Source: Asaia prunellae JCM 25354 (GTDB lineage Bacteria; Pseudomonadota; Alphaproteobacteria; Acetobacterales; Acetobacteraceae). From it: a DNA stretch of 37,828 bases. The notes beneath the pieces were generated by a model. It searched no databases, had not been told where the DNA came from, and worked only from the letters and a program-made list of their open reading frames with translations. The DNA lies in NCBI RefSeq assembly GCF_000613885.1, contig NZ_BAJV01000020.1, positions 1 through 37,828 on the forward strand, in the 5' to 3' direction. Shown here one piece after another: positions 30,238 to 36,821 of the stretch (positions within the stretch are counted from its first letter, which is position 1; each line of letters begins with the position of its first letter). A program made the position numbers and the translations under genes.

Positions 30238-30338
30238 TTCCCGCCCTTCCTCTCAATGCGCTTTGCGATGCTCTGCACGTCGAGCGCGGAGGGCGACCCG
30301 AACATGGAGAAGGGGGGCTTGGGGGTGGATTGCTTCAC
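30234..30338 (-). CDS. Small protein after Cro, 34 aa
   Basis: A GTG-started frame (MKQSTPKPPFSMFGSPSALD..., IAKRIERKGGK) that overlaps the restored cro stop (GTGA) and the next ATG (ATGA). Both couplings support it as a real gene. No function known. Confidence 0.5.
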   Translation of the reverse strand: MKQSTPKPPFSMFGSPSALDVQSIAKRIERKGGK

Positions 30339-30546
30339 TGGTGTCCTCCCATGAATGGTTTGGGGAAAACATCCGGGCGCAAGATATGCGGATCGACGTT
30401 GAAGGCGGCTCCAATCTGGGCGGCCTTCGTGGCAGGCACACGGTTGGAACGGCACCACTTCCAAATTGCGGTACGCTCACGCCGAAGAGAACGGCTACCG
30501 CCTGCTTCCCTCCATGCTCTTTCACCATGTCAGCGAATGTTTTCAT
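30335..30546 (-). CDS. Cro-like repressor, frameshifted
   Basis: MKTFADMVKEHGGKQAVAVLFGVSVP, then in the next frame AIWKWCRSNRVPATKAAQIGAAFNVDP and the end FMGGHQ: a classic small Cro/YdaS fold with GGKQAVAVLFGVSVPAIWKW as helix-turn-helix. One lost base (CCGGCA to CCGCA at 30469-30471) breaks it. Its ATG lies seven bases after the -10 box, so the mRNA is probably leaderless. It should bind the same operators as the divergent repressor. Confidence 0.78.
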
Positions 30547-30553
30547 AGCAATA

Positions 30554-30582
30554 GCGTTACCTATGGTGTCTGAAGCCGTCAA
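30554..30582 (-). promoter_or_regulatory. Leftward early promoter (cro and replication genes)
   Basis: Minus strand TTGACG (30582-30577), 17 bases, TAACGC (30559-30554). It has the same build as the rightward promoter at 30990-31018, and an operator lies across the -10 box in both. Confidence 0.65.
30556..30570. promoter_or_regulatory. Repressor operator copy 1
   Basis: GTTACCTATGGTGTC, an imperfect dyad (ACC-N3-GGT core) overlapping the -10 box and spacer of the leftward promoter. Its reverse complement recurs at 30966 and 31002. Confidence 0.7.
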
Positions 30583-30589
30583 GCAAAAA

Positions 30590-30604
30590 GATACTTATGG
30601 TGTC
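30590..30604. promoter_or_regulatory. Repressor operator copy 2
   Basis: GATACTTATGGTGTC, two mismatches to copy 1 and starting 34 bases from it. It lies just upstream of the repressor gene and could serve autoregulation. Confidence 0.65.
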
Positions 30605-30638
30605 AGACATGAAAAGAGCGAAATGCGAAAATGCTTGC

Positions 30639-30959
30639 ATGAGCACGGCACAGCAAATTAGAACATTAAGAGAACATCGGAACCTCTCTCAAGAGGCGTT
30701 TGCGGAAGCTATCGGAAAATCCCGGTCACTTGTCGCTGCTTGGGAGGCAGGCCGCAAAGAGCCAGGGAGAGATAGTTTGCGTGCAATAGAACGTGTTTTC
30801 GGTGTTCCAATGGCTTATGTCTTAGGTGATGCGTCTGAGGTGAAGGCAATTGCTGAAGGCGCCGCCGAGGTCACGCTTCTTGAGATGTTCCGCAGCGCCG
30901 ATTCTGTAACACAAAACAGTGTTCTCCATATTCTAAGCCTTGGAAAGTCAAAGGACTGA
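30639..30959 (+). CDS. cI-like XRE-family repressor
   Basis: From ATG 30639 the 106-aa protein has an XRE helix-turn-helix (TAQQIRTLREHRNLSQEAFAEAIGKSRSLVAAWEAGRKEPG, residues 3-43) and a short helical tail. No LexA-type self-cleavage domain is present, so RecA-driven autocleavage is unlikely; induction by the antirepressor would fit. It diverges from cro with four operators around it. No clear ribosome site precedes 30639; an ATG at 30609 is an alternative. Confidence 0.82.
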   Translation: MSTAQQIRTLREHRNLSQEAFAEAIGKSRSLVAAWEAGRKEPGRDSLRAIERVFGVPMAYVLGDASEVKAIAEGAAEVTLLEMFRSADSVTQNSVLHILSLGKSKD

Positions 30960-30965
30960 AAAAGA

Positions 30966-30980
30966 GACACCTAAGGTAAC
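30966..30980. promoter_or_regulatory. Repressor operator copy 3
   Basis: GACACCTAAGGTAAC, the reverse-complement form of copy 1 with one substitution. It lies just upstream of the -35 box of the rightward promoter. Confidence 0.7.
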
Positions 30981-30989
30981 TTTTTTTTG

Positions 30990-31018
30990 TTGACCTAAAA
31001 AGACACCATGGGTAACGT
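30990..31018 (+). promoter_or_regulatory. Rightward early promoter
   Basis: TTGACC (30990-30995), 17 bases, TAACGT (31013-31018), followed by the early plus-strand genes from 31046. Operator copy 4 covers the spacer and part of the -10 box, so repressor binding would block it. Confidence 0.65.
31002..31016. promoter_or_regulatory. Repressor operator copy 4
   Basis: GACACCATGGGTAAC overlaps the spacer and -10 of the rightward promoter. It starts 36 bases from copy 3, close to the 34-base spacing of copies 1 and 2, so the two operator pairs are arranged almost symmetrically around the repressor gene. Confidence 0.7.
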
Positions 31019-31045
31019 CACCCCATCAAACCGATGGGGAGCCAG

Positions 31046-31258
31046 ATGGCACACTTCATAAAGCTGAACAGCGCAAAAGATGAAGCCGCGTTCGCGTATA
31101 TAAATATCGATCATATTACCTCGTTCAGGACAGAAGAATTCGGGTCAACCGTCGTCATCAATGCGCGTGACTACGGAACTGCTTCAGCATCCTGCAGTGT
31201 CCAAGAAACCCCCGATCAGATCCTTGCCCTGATCGCCGAAGCGCAGGGGGCGAAGTGA
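31046..31258 (+). CDS. First early rightward protein, 70 aa, unknown
   Basis: MAHFIKLNSAKDEAAFAYINIDHITSF... with alternating beta strands (TVVINARDYG) and a C-terminal helix. ATG 31046 has GGGGAG five bases upstream and is preferred to an ATG at 31034. As the first gene after the rightward promoter it may act early in infection. No family recognised. Confidence 0.7.
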   Translation: MAHFIKLNSAKDEAAFAYINIDHITSFRTEEFGSTVVINARDYGTASASCSVQETPDQILALIAEAQGAK

Positions 31259-31446
31259 TGAGCGACGAAAAAGACGAAGCGTTTGGCGACGCATTCGAAG
31301 GGGCCACGCGCGACAGATACGAGAGCGTGTCTGTCGATCGGGCAAAGCACACCTGCGCCTATCTGGAAGACCTCGTGAGCGAAGACGAAGATATCGCCTC
31401 GTTCACCGTCGCCGAGATCATCGACCACCTGAACCGCCGTCTCTGA
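31258..31446 (+). CDS. Acidic small protein, 62 aa
   Basis: MSDEKDEAFGDAFEGATRDRYESVS... with many Asp and Glu; the C-terminal half is helical (VAEIIDHLNRRL). The ATG shares bases with the upstream stop (TGATG). Small acidic early phage proteins often mimic DNA or block host enzymes, but nothing specific is seen. Confidence 0.65.
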   Translation: MSDEKDEAFGDAFEGATRDRYESVSVDRAKHTCAYLEDLVSEDEDIASFTVAEIIDHLNRRL

Positions 31447-31526
31447 CCCAGCTTGACGCGACCCCGGTGCGCCGGGGCCGAACAAGCCGGATCACCGGCC
31501 AGTGTTTCCAGTGATGGAGAGAGAAG

Positions 31527-31805
31527 ATGGCATATCCAGACGGAATGCAGTTTCGGAGCGGCGATACACGCAGCCCTTATTACACAACCGGAACGCTTAG
31601 GAATTTCCGGGGTGCGGTCGATCAGGACGCCGAAATTGCCGAGGAAATTCGTGAACTGATTGAAAACACAGAACGTCAGGTCAACGCGAAGCTGTCGCGT
31701 GTAAGTGACCGGGCAGCGTTCGATATGGACGAAATAGGCTGCCTGTTTCAGGGCTTGACCGACGCACTGCCGAACCGCGCCGTTCTTGAGCGGAGGGCAG
31801 CGTGA
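31527..31805 (+). CDS. Unknown protein, 92 aa
   Basis: MAYPDGMQFRSGDTRSPYYTTGTLRNF... followed by a long acidic helix (DAEIAEEIRELIENTERQVNAKLSRV). A GAGAGAGAAG ribosome site precedes the ATG. The 80 bases before it contain a GC-rich hairpin (CCCCGG/CCGGGG near 31460-31477) without T-run. No domain recognised. Confidence 0.68.
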   Translation: MAYPDGMQFRSGDTRSPYYTTGTLRNFRGAVDQDAEIAEEIRELIENTERQVNAKLSRVSDRAAFDMDEIGCLFQGLTDALPNRAVLERRAA

Positions 31806-32011
31806 TGGCTGAATATATCATCGAGAGCGAGTTGCTCGATAATCTCGGAAGCGAACTGTCAGCTATTAGCGAGACGCTGCTTTCTTACGAGATACGCCTT
31901 CGCGATGAGGGGAAATCCGAGGCCGCAGATCGTATTTTCTGGCGCCGTCGCTCGCTCGCAGAATATCGCGAGATTTTAGCCGAGGTTCCGGCTCTGGGGG
32001 CAATCCAATGA
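31805..32011 (+). CDS. Unknown helical protein, 68 aa
   Basis: MAEYIIESELLDNLGSELSAISETLLSYEIRLRDEGKSEAADRIFWRRRSL...: almost entirely helical, possibly a dimeric coiled coil. It starts at an ATG sharing bases with the upstream stop (TGATG) and overlaps the HNH gene by ATGA. No known function. Confidence 0.65.
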   Translation: MAEYIIESELLDNLGSELSAISETLLSYEIRLRDEGKSEAADRIFWRRRSLAEYREILAEVPALGAIQ

Positions 32012-32508
32012 CGCCCGCCCATCGTTCAGACCTGTCTGATAAAGACCTTTCCGGGCTGGTGGCATTCGTGACGGAGCGCGGAAGCGAAGTTCTGGCGCCT
32101 ACGAACGAATGGGAAGTCGCAAGATTTACCGGGCCATCTGGCGTCTGCGTAATCTACCGCAACGCAAAAGACCGCCTTGTTTGGTCAGGCGGCGCAGATG
32201 TGGCGTGGAACGCATGGAAGAACGCCAAGGAATGGCGCGCAAACAAGCGCACGAAGCGAGGCGCATCCAAGCGTTGGGCACGATTTGCCACCCTGACGGC
32301 GCGTGACGGTAACGCCTGCTTCTATTGCGGAAAGCCAGTCACGTTCGAGGATTTCACGGTTGAGCATCTGGTTTCGCTTACACATGGCGGACCTGATCAC
32401 ATCGCAAATATGGCCATCAGTCACGCACGCTGCAACGCGACGGCTGGGCACCTGTCTGTCGTGCAGAAAGTCAGGCTGGCCGTGGACATGAAGGGATCGG
32501 CACAATGA
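32008..32508 (+). CDS. HNH endonuclease
   Basis: 166 aa. The N-terminal ~80 residues are of unknown type; the C-terminus has an HNH fold: ARDGNACFYCGKPVTFEDFTVEHLVSLTHGGPDHIANMAISHARCNATAG, with CxxC, the VEHL catalytic block and H-x2-CN. It is the third HNH gene in the window. It may nick DNA or be a homing remnant. Confidence 0.8.
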   Translation: MTPAHRSDLSDKDLSGLVAFVTERGSEVLAPTNEWEVARFTGPSGVCVIYRNAKDRLVWSGGADVAWNAWKNAKEWRANKRTKRGASKRWARFATLTARDGNACFYCGKPVTFEDFTVEHLVSLTHGGPDHIANMAISHARCNATAGHLSVVQKVRLAVDMKGSAQ

Positions 32509-33011
32509 CGCCGGCCGAGCAGAAAGCCGAACACGCAGATATTGCGCTCGCATACCTGAGAAACGCCGCTTGGGGCCTGAACCGGACCCCGCACGCAACC
32601 CGCCTGATCGGTGAGTGGGAGCGTGTGAAGCGCGGAATGACGACAATTATCATCAAAGAGGGAGACACGCTCATGAGCGGGAAATGGACGCCGGGGCCTT
32701 GGTGGACATCGGGCGAGTATGAAGATGACGATTTTGGATGCGCAGTTATCGCAGCCAGAACAGACAGCGGGCCGCTTCCCGGCAACCCTACGAGAGGCAT
32801 GGTAGCGTGGGCGACTGGATATGGATCCAGTAGTTCGGAGCAGTCCGAAGCAAACGCCCGCCTGATCGCCGCCGCGCCGGAACTAGCCGAGACACTGGAA
32901 GCAATGGTTGAGCGCTTCGGGCACGACATCTTCACGATGCCTGCGGAGGATCGCGACCTCCTGACACGCGCCGTTGACGTGCTCGCAAAGGCGAAGGGAG
33001 AGGGGGCGTGA
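32505..33011 (+). CDS. Unknown early protein, possibly two joined genes
   Basis: 168 aa as read. The part from ATG 32673 (MSGKWTPGPWWTSG... NARLIAAAPELAETLEAM) looks like a widespread family of small phage proteins that begin with TPGPW and contain ARLIAAAPEL. The first 56 residues (AEHADIALAYLRNAAWGLN) look like a separate small protein fused in frame. A lost stop or two overlapping genes are possible. Confidence 0.6.
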   Translation: MTPAEQKAEHADIALAYLRNAAWGLNRTPHATRLIGEWERVKRGMTTIIIKEGDTLMSGKWTPGPWWTSGEYEDDDFGCAVIAARTDSGPLPGNPTRGMVAWATGYGSSSSEQSEANARLIAAAPELAETLEAMVERFGHDIFTMPAEDRDLLTRAVDVLAKAKGEGA

Positions 33012-33928
33012 TTATCACGAAGCCCGGCATCTACGAGATGTCGTCTGCTGAATATCATGCTGACCCGTGTCCGTCTGGCAGCTTGTCGAGTACAGGCGCC
33101 CGGTCACTGGTTACGGATTGCCCGGCCATGTTCCGGTACAAGCAGCTTAATAGCCCAAGATCGAATGCGTTCGATATCGGCACGGCTGGCCACCTGATGG
33201 TTCTGGAGCCGCATCTTTTTGATGAGCGCGTGGTCGTGGTGCGCGGGAAAACGGCAGAAGGGAAGGCGTCACCAGGCTATCAGACCGCAGATGCTAAAAA
33301 GCAGCGCGATACGGCCTATGAAATGGGCAAAACTCCGCTCCTTGAGGTTGAGGTTGCCAAGGTCAAAGCCATGCGTGACGTGCTGTGGTCCGACCCGGTG
33401 GCAAGCCTTGCATTCAAGGGCGGGCAGGCTGAACAGTCGATGTTCTGGCAGGACGATGAGTCCGGCGTCTGGTGCAGAGTGCGACCCGACTTCGTGCCTG
33501 CAAGCGGCAATTACCTTGTCGATTACAAGACGGCTGCGTCTGCGAACCCGGATGATTTCGCCCGGGCGATGCTGAACTGTGGCTATCACCAACAAGCGGC
33601 TTGGTATCTCGATGGATACCACGCAGTCACCGGGAAGATGCCGGACGCATTCTGGTTTATCGTACAGATGAAAGAGCCGCCGTTTCTGGTCTCTGTCTGC
33701 AAGATCGACCAAGCTTCTATCGAGGTAGGGCGCACGCTCAATCGATATGCACGAGGCGTTTTCGCATGGTGCCAAGAGCGCGACGAATGGCCGGGATATC
33801 AGCCACGCGTCGATGAGCCGGGCCGCGTCTGCATGGTCAGCCTGCCGCCTTACGCCTTCAAAAAACACGACGATGGAATGGAAGTCGGCGCATTTGAGCC
33901 GCCCGTGACCGTCAAGGAACACGCATAA
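33008..33928 (+). CDS. RecE-like exonuclease (PD-(D/E)XK family)
   Basis: 306 aa with the layout of exodeoxyribonuclease-VIII-type phage nucleases: YHADPCPSGSLSSTGARSLV, TAGHLMVLEP, WCRVRPDFVPASGNYLVDYKTAASANPDDFARAMLNCGYHQQAAWYLDGY. The Asp-Phe and Asp-Tyr-Lys pieces form the metal site and the GYHQQAAWY helix is the family mark. It resects double-stranded ends for annealing recombination. The start is GTG 33008 overlapping the upstream stop. Confidence 0.85.
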   Translation: MIITKPGIYEMSSAEYHADPCPSGSLSSTGARSLVTDCPAMFRYKQLNSPRSNAFDIGTAGHLMVLEPHLFDERVVVVRGKTAEGKASPGYQTADAKKQRDTAYEMGKTPLLEVEVAKVKAMRDVLWSDPVASLAFKGGQAEQSMFWQDDESGVWCRVRPDFVPASGNYLVDYKTAASANPDDFARAMLNCGYHQQAAWYLDGYHAVTGKMPDAFWFIVQMKEPPFLVSVCKIDQASIEVGRTLNRYARGVFAWCQERDEWPGYQPRVDEPGRVCMVSLPPYAFKKHDDGMEVGAFEPPVTVKEHA

Positions 33929-34839
33929 TGAACGATATGGTTCCGACCCATTGGGATAATGAGCAGGGCGCACAGGGCGACGTTATTCCACCGCCCAAGA
34001 CAACGCGCCCGGTAACGCACAACCCTTTCGAGGCGGCGGTACCTGAGCATGTGAATGCCGGGACAGTAGCAATCGAAGGTAAACGTGCTGCGGCTGAGAT
34101 CCAGGGCAGAATGATCGTCGCCAAGCAATGGCCACGCGATACGGCTGTGGCCTATGCGAAGGCAATGCAAGCATGCCAGCGCCCCGGCCTGGCAGAAGCA
34201 GCAATCTACCGGTACAGCCGAGGCCAGACGGTCGAAGGTCCATCAATTCGCCTCGCGGAAGAACTGGCGCGGTGCTGGGGAAATATCGAATACGGGCTGC
34301 GTGAGCTTTCTCGCCGTGATGGCGAGAGCGAGATGGAAGCCTTCGCGTGGGATCTGGAAACAAACACGCGCTCTACACAGAATTTCACTGTCAAGCATAT
34401 CCGGGACAAGCGCGGCGGCGGCCAGGCCCTTAAGGAAGAGCGCGATATTTACGAGATCACCGCCAACATGGGCGCTCGGCGTCTGCGGTCTCGCATTCTG
34501 GCTATCTTACCGCCCGAACTGATCGACGGCGCAGTGAAGCAATGCCGCGAGACAATCAAGAGCGGTGGCCGCGTACCTCTGGCTGATCGCATATCTGCCA
34601 TGACCGGCGCATTCGGGCAGATCGGCGTTACGGTGGAAATGATCGCCGGGAAAGTTGGTCATGCGGTCGATCAGATCAACCCTGACGAATTGGTCGATCT
34701 TCGTTCTGTCCTTCAGTCGATCAAGGATGGGCAGTCGAGCATTTCGGATTGGTTCGGCGCCAAGAAAGCCGAGATCAGCAAAGACGCCGACGCATTCGAG
34801 AAGGCCACTGCCGGACAGCCCGAACAGGTGCCCGCATGA
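33928..34839 (+). CDS. Putative single-strand annealing protein, partner of the exonuclease
   Basis: 303 aa. The core reads AEIQGRMIVAKQWPRDTAVAYAKAMQACQRPGLAEAAIYRYSRGQTVEGPSIRLAEELARCWGNIEYGL, EMEAFAWDLETNTR, then ANMGARRLRSRILAILPPELI. This matches a family I have seen beside RecE-type exonucleases in phages, but I cannot assign it to RecT, Erf or Red-beta. Position right after the exonuclease and the helical end suggest a recombinase or annealing role. Confidence 0.6.
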   Translation: MNDMVPTHWDNEQGAQGDVIPPPKTTRPVTHNPFEAAVPEHVNAGTVAIEGKRAAAEIQGRMIVAKQWPRDTAVAYAKAMQACQRPGLAEAAIYRYSRGQTVEGPSIRLAEELARCWGNIEYGLRELSRRDGESEMEAFAWDLETNTRSTQNFTVKHIRDKRGGGQALKEERDIYEITANMGARRLRSRILAILPPELIDGAVKQCRETIKSGGRVPLADRISAMTGAFGQIGVTVEMIAGKVGHAVDQINPDELVDLRSVLQSIKDGQSSISDWFGAKKAEISKDADAFEKATAGQPEQVPA

Positions 34840-34913
34840 CCGCCTTTCTACGCCGCCTCGCGTCCTGGTGGCGCGACGGAATGAACGGCCACGGGTGGAG
34901 GTGGAGACGATGA
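34836..34913 (+). CDS. Tiny basic protein, 25 aa
   Basis: MTAFLRRLASWWRDGMNGHG and a WRWRR end. ATGA overlaps at both ends tie it to its neighbours. Trp- and Arg-rich with an amphipathic look; possibly membrane-active or only a coupling frame. Confidence 0.4.
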   Translation: MTAFLRRLASWWRDGMNGHGWRWRR

Positions 34914-35053
34914 CTGACCCCGCCGCTGAGGAAATAACCGCACGCCTGACGAGAGAGCAGGCGGCACAGGAAACAATTCGCGCCCGGATAGCGACGCAGG
35001 AACAAGCGCAGGAGGCCGTAAAACGCCGGAGCGCAGGGGAGAAACAGGGATGA
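34910..35053 (+). CDS. Small helical protein, 47 aa
   Basis: MTDPAAEEITARLTREQAAQETIRARIATQEQAQEAVKRRSAGEKQG is a single long charged helix. Its start and stop overlap neighbouring genes by ATGA. Unknown function. Confidence 0.5.
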   Translation: MTDPAAEEITARLTREQAAQETIRARIATQEQAQEAVKRRSAGEKQG

Positions 35054-35340
35054 GTGATTACACAGTCGAGGTCTCGCAAAGCGTCAAGCTGAAGCTGCGA
35101 GATGACGCATTCACACCCAAGTTCATGGAGGAATATCGAAATAATTTTTCCTCCTTTGATGACCTTTCTGAACATGCCGAATATTTCGGGTGGCTAGTTG
35201 CGAGCGGAAGGGTAGATGAGGTTACAAAATACTCGGGCAAGGAACAGTTTATCGAGGGTTACGGGCCGATCGGCCAATTCGTGGAGCTCGCTGAGATAGT
35301 CAGCACAGACACCTCAGTCGAAGCCGGAGACGCCCCATGA
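35050..35340 (+). CDS. Unknown protein, 96 aa
   Basis: MSDYTVEVSQSVKLKLRDDAFTPKFMEEYRNNFSSFDDLSEHAEYFGWLVASGRV...: beta start, then helices, acidic. Related short proteins occur in phage early regions. ATGA overlaps at both ends. No known domain. Confidence 0.65.
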   Translation: MSDYTVEVSQSVKLKLRDDAFTPKFMEEYRNNFSSFDDLSEHAEYFGWLVASGRVDEVTKYSGKEQFIEGYGPIGQFVELAEIVSTDTSVEAGDAP

Positions 35341-35813
35341 CCCACGAACAGAAGCCGGAGAGCGTGGAGTTTCGGACGCGGAGGGCGCAGATTGGTGCGC
35401 TGGCCCTCGCAATGGACGCTGCGTACCCTCTCGTAGTAGCTGAGATGCACATCCTAGAAGCCGAGGCCCGAGGCGCGACAGAGCAGCGCCGGAAGGATGC
35501 GGAGGACGGAGAGCCGGTTGCTTGGATGTATCGCACACGCGACGGATCGCATTGTGTGACGCGATATATCGAGGAAGCCGAACTCGAAGGGATTGAGATT
35601 TTCCCACTCTCCTACACCCGCCCCGCCAACATCGCCGCGCTTGAGGCTCGGGTGAAGGAGCTGGAGGGGGCAAAGGGCCGCAAGCAGGAAGAGGCCAGAC
35701 GCTACCGTAATGCGCTGGCCAATATCGTAGCTAAGACGGGAAGCCATAGCGTAGCGCACAGGATCGCGCTTGAGGCGTTGGCAGCCATCCGCGAGGGAGG
35801 CGAGCATGGGTGA
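35337..35813 (+). CDS. Unknown protein with coiled-coil C-terminus
   Basis: 158 aa. The middle part EPVAWMYRTRDGSHCV ... FPLSYTRP is a common module in phage and host small proteins; a helix with heptads follows (IAALEARVKELEGAKGRKQEEARRYRNAL). The role is unknown. It overlaps both neighbours. Confidence 0.65.
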   Translation: MTHEQKPESVEFRTRRAQIGALALAMDAAYPLVVAEMHILEAEARGATEQRRKDAEDGEPVAWMYRTRDGSHCVTRYIEEAELEGIEIFPLSYTRPANIAALEARVKELEGAKGRKQEEARRYRNALANIVAKTGSHSVAHRIALEALAAIREGGEHG

Positions 35814-36285
35814 GACGAATAATCGGACATGGATCGAGAACGTCCGCAAGATGCAGAAAAAAGTTCAGGATCGCCTTGGGTCTCGCAAAGCCTCACCATC
35901 TGCTCCAGCCTCTCCACAGAGGTGCGACGAAACCTTCATGTTTCAATTCCTTACTGCGGATATGAACGCAGGCACGCCAAAGCCGCCGATAGCTCGGTTC
36001 GAAGAACTGTTCGTCAGTGGCGTCGAATGGACAGAAGAACGAGTGCGAGAAATGCTCGCAGGGATCGGCATCGACACAATGTTCATCGCAGCCGATTGCG
36101 GCCCAAGGATAAGATTTAGGTCGCTATCGCGCAGAGATGTTGAATGGATAGCTCAGGATATGCGGCACAAGACACAAGGCTGGAAACTTGCCTGCGCATG
36201 GGAAGATGATCATGGCGACGTCACCTTGCGTTACGTGCGTCCGATGATTCCCGGCGCCGCTGCAAAGGAGGCGCCCCATGTCTAA
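35806..36285 (+). CDS. Unknown protein, 159 aa
   Basis: Starts at ATG 35806, eight bases inside the previous gene. Helical N-terminus with a Ser/Pro linker, then an alpha/beta part (MFQFLTADMNAGTPKPPIARFEELFVSGVEWTEERVREML, and ending WEDDHGDVTLRYVRPM). No family recognised. The stop overlaps the next gene. Confidence 0.65.
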   Translation: MGETNNRTWIENVRKMQKKVQDRLGSRKASPSAPASPQRCDETFMFQFLTADMNAGTPKPPIARFEELFVSGVEWTEERVREMLAGIGIDTMFIAADCGPRIRFRSLSRRDVEWIAQDMRHKTQGWKLACAWEDDHGDVTLRYVRPMIPGAAAKEAPHV

Positions 36286-36531
36286 CCCCACCCCCTTCAA
36301 CCGCCTGATGGGCGAGCGGGTGCGGCGACTGGTCGAGAAAGACGGTCGCTCAATGGAGCTATTTCTCTAGCCGCTGGCATGGGAACGCATACGGTTTCGC
36401 GGATCGTGAATGGCCACGCCGTGAAGGTCGAGACGCTGTTTGCAATCTTGCACGAGGTAAAGGCCACGTTGGATGACGTGGCTGCAATCTGTGTTGATTT
36501 TTCGGAGTGTCAGAGGGAGAGGGTGCAGTGA
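36278..36531 (+). CDS. XRE-like helix-turn-helix protein, frameshifted
   Basis: MSNPTPFNRLMGERVRRLVEKDGRSMELF, then in the next frame SLAAGMGTHTVSRIVNGHAVKVETLFAILHEVKATLDDVAAICVDFS, a typical XRE fold. One lost T in the run at 36362-36364 breaks it; as written it stops after 30 residues at 36370. It lies next to the excisionase-like gene and may regulate integration. Confidence 0.7.
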
Positions 36532-36821
36532 GGCAAGAAATCAAACCCGAATACACCAAGGTTAGCGCACTCGCGAAAAAATGGGGGTGCTCAACGGCCA
36601 AAATCTACCGAATGATCAATGCCGATGCTCTGGCCTCTGTCCGGCTCCATGGGATGATTCGCATACCAATCGCCGCCATTATCGAGATTGAAAACAAGCC
36701 CGCATGTCCGAAGCAGGAAAGCCCCGTCTCTGTCGCGTCTCAGGCCGAGACACATGGCACATCTATCACCAGCGCAAGCGCATCTCTACGGGCTGCACGG
36801 ATCGCGCATCGGCTGAACTAA
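36528..36821 (+). CDS. Excisionase-like winged-helix protein
   Basis: The GTG start overlaps the upstream stop (GTGA). EYTKVSALAKKWGCSTAKIYRMINADALASVRLHGMIRIPIAAIIEIEN is a MerR/excisionase-type DNA-binding domain (about residues 8-57). Just upstream of the integrase, it is a good candidate for the excision factor. The C-terminal ~40 residues overlap the integrase gene by 118 bases and are Ser/Ala-rich, so the true end may be earlier. Confidence 0.65.
   Translation: MRQEIKPEYTKVSALAKKWGCSTAKIYRMINADALASVRLHGMIRIPIAAIIEIENKPACPKQESPVSVASQAETHGTSITSASASLRAARIAHRLN

Noticed and set aside
29825-30661. A 278-codon plus-strand frame running into the repressor
   Set aside because: It lies antisense to the zinc protein and Cro; composition is Arg/Ser/Ala-rich and no start signal is present.
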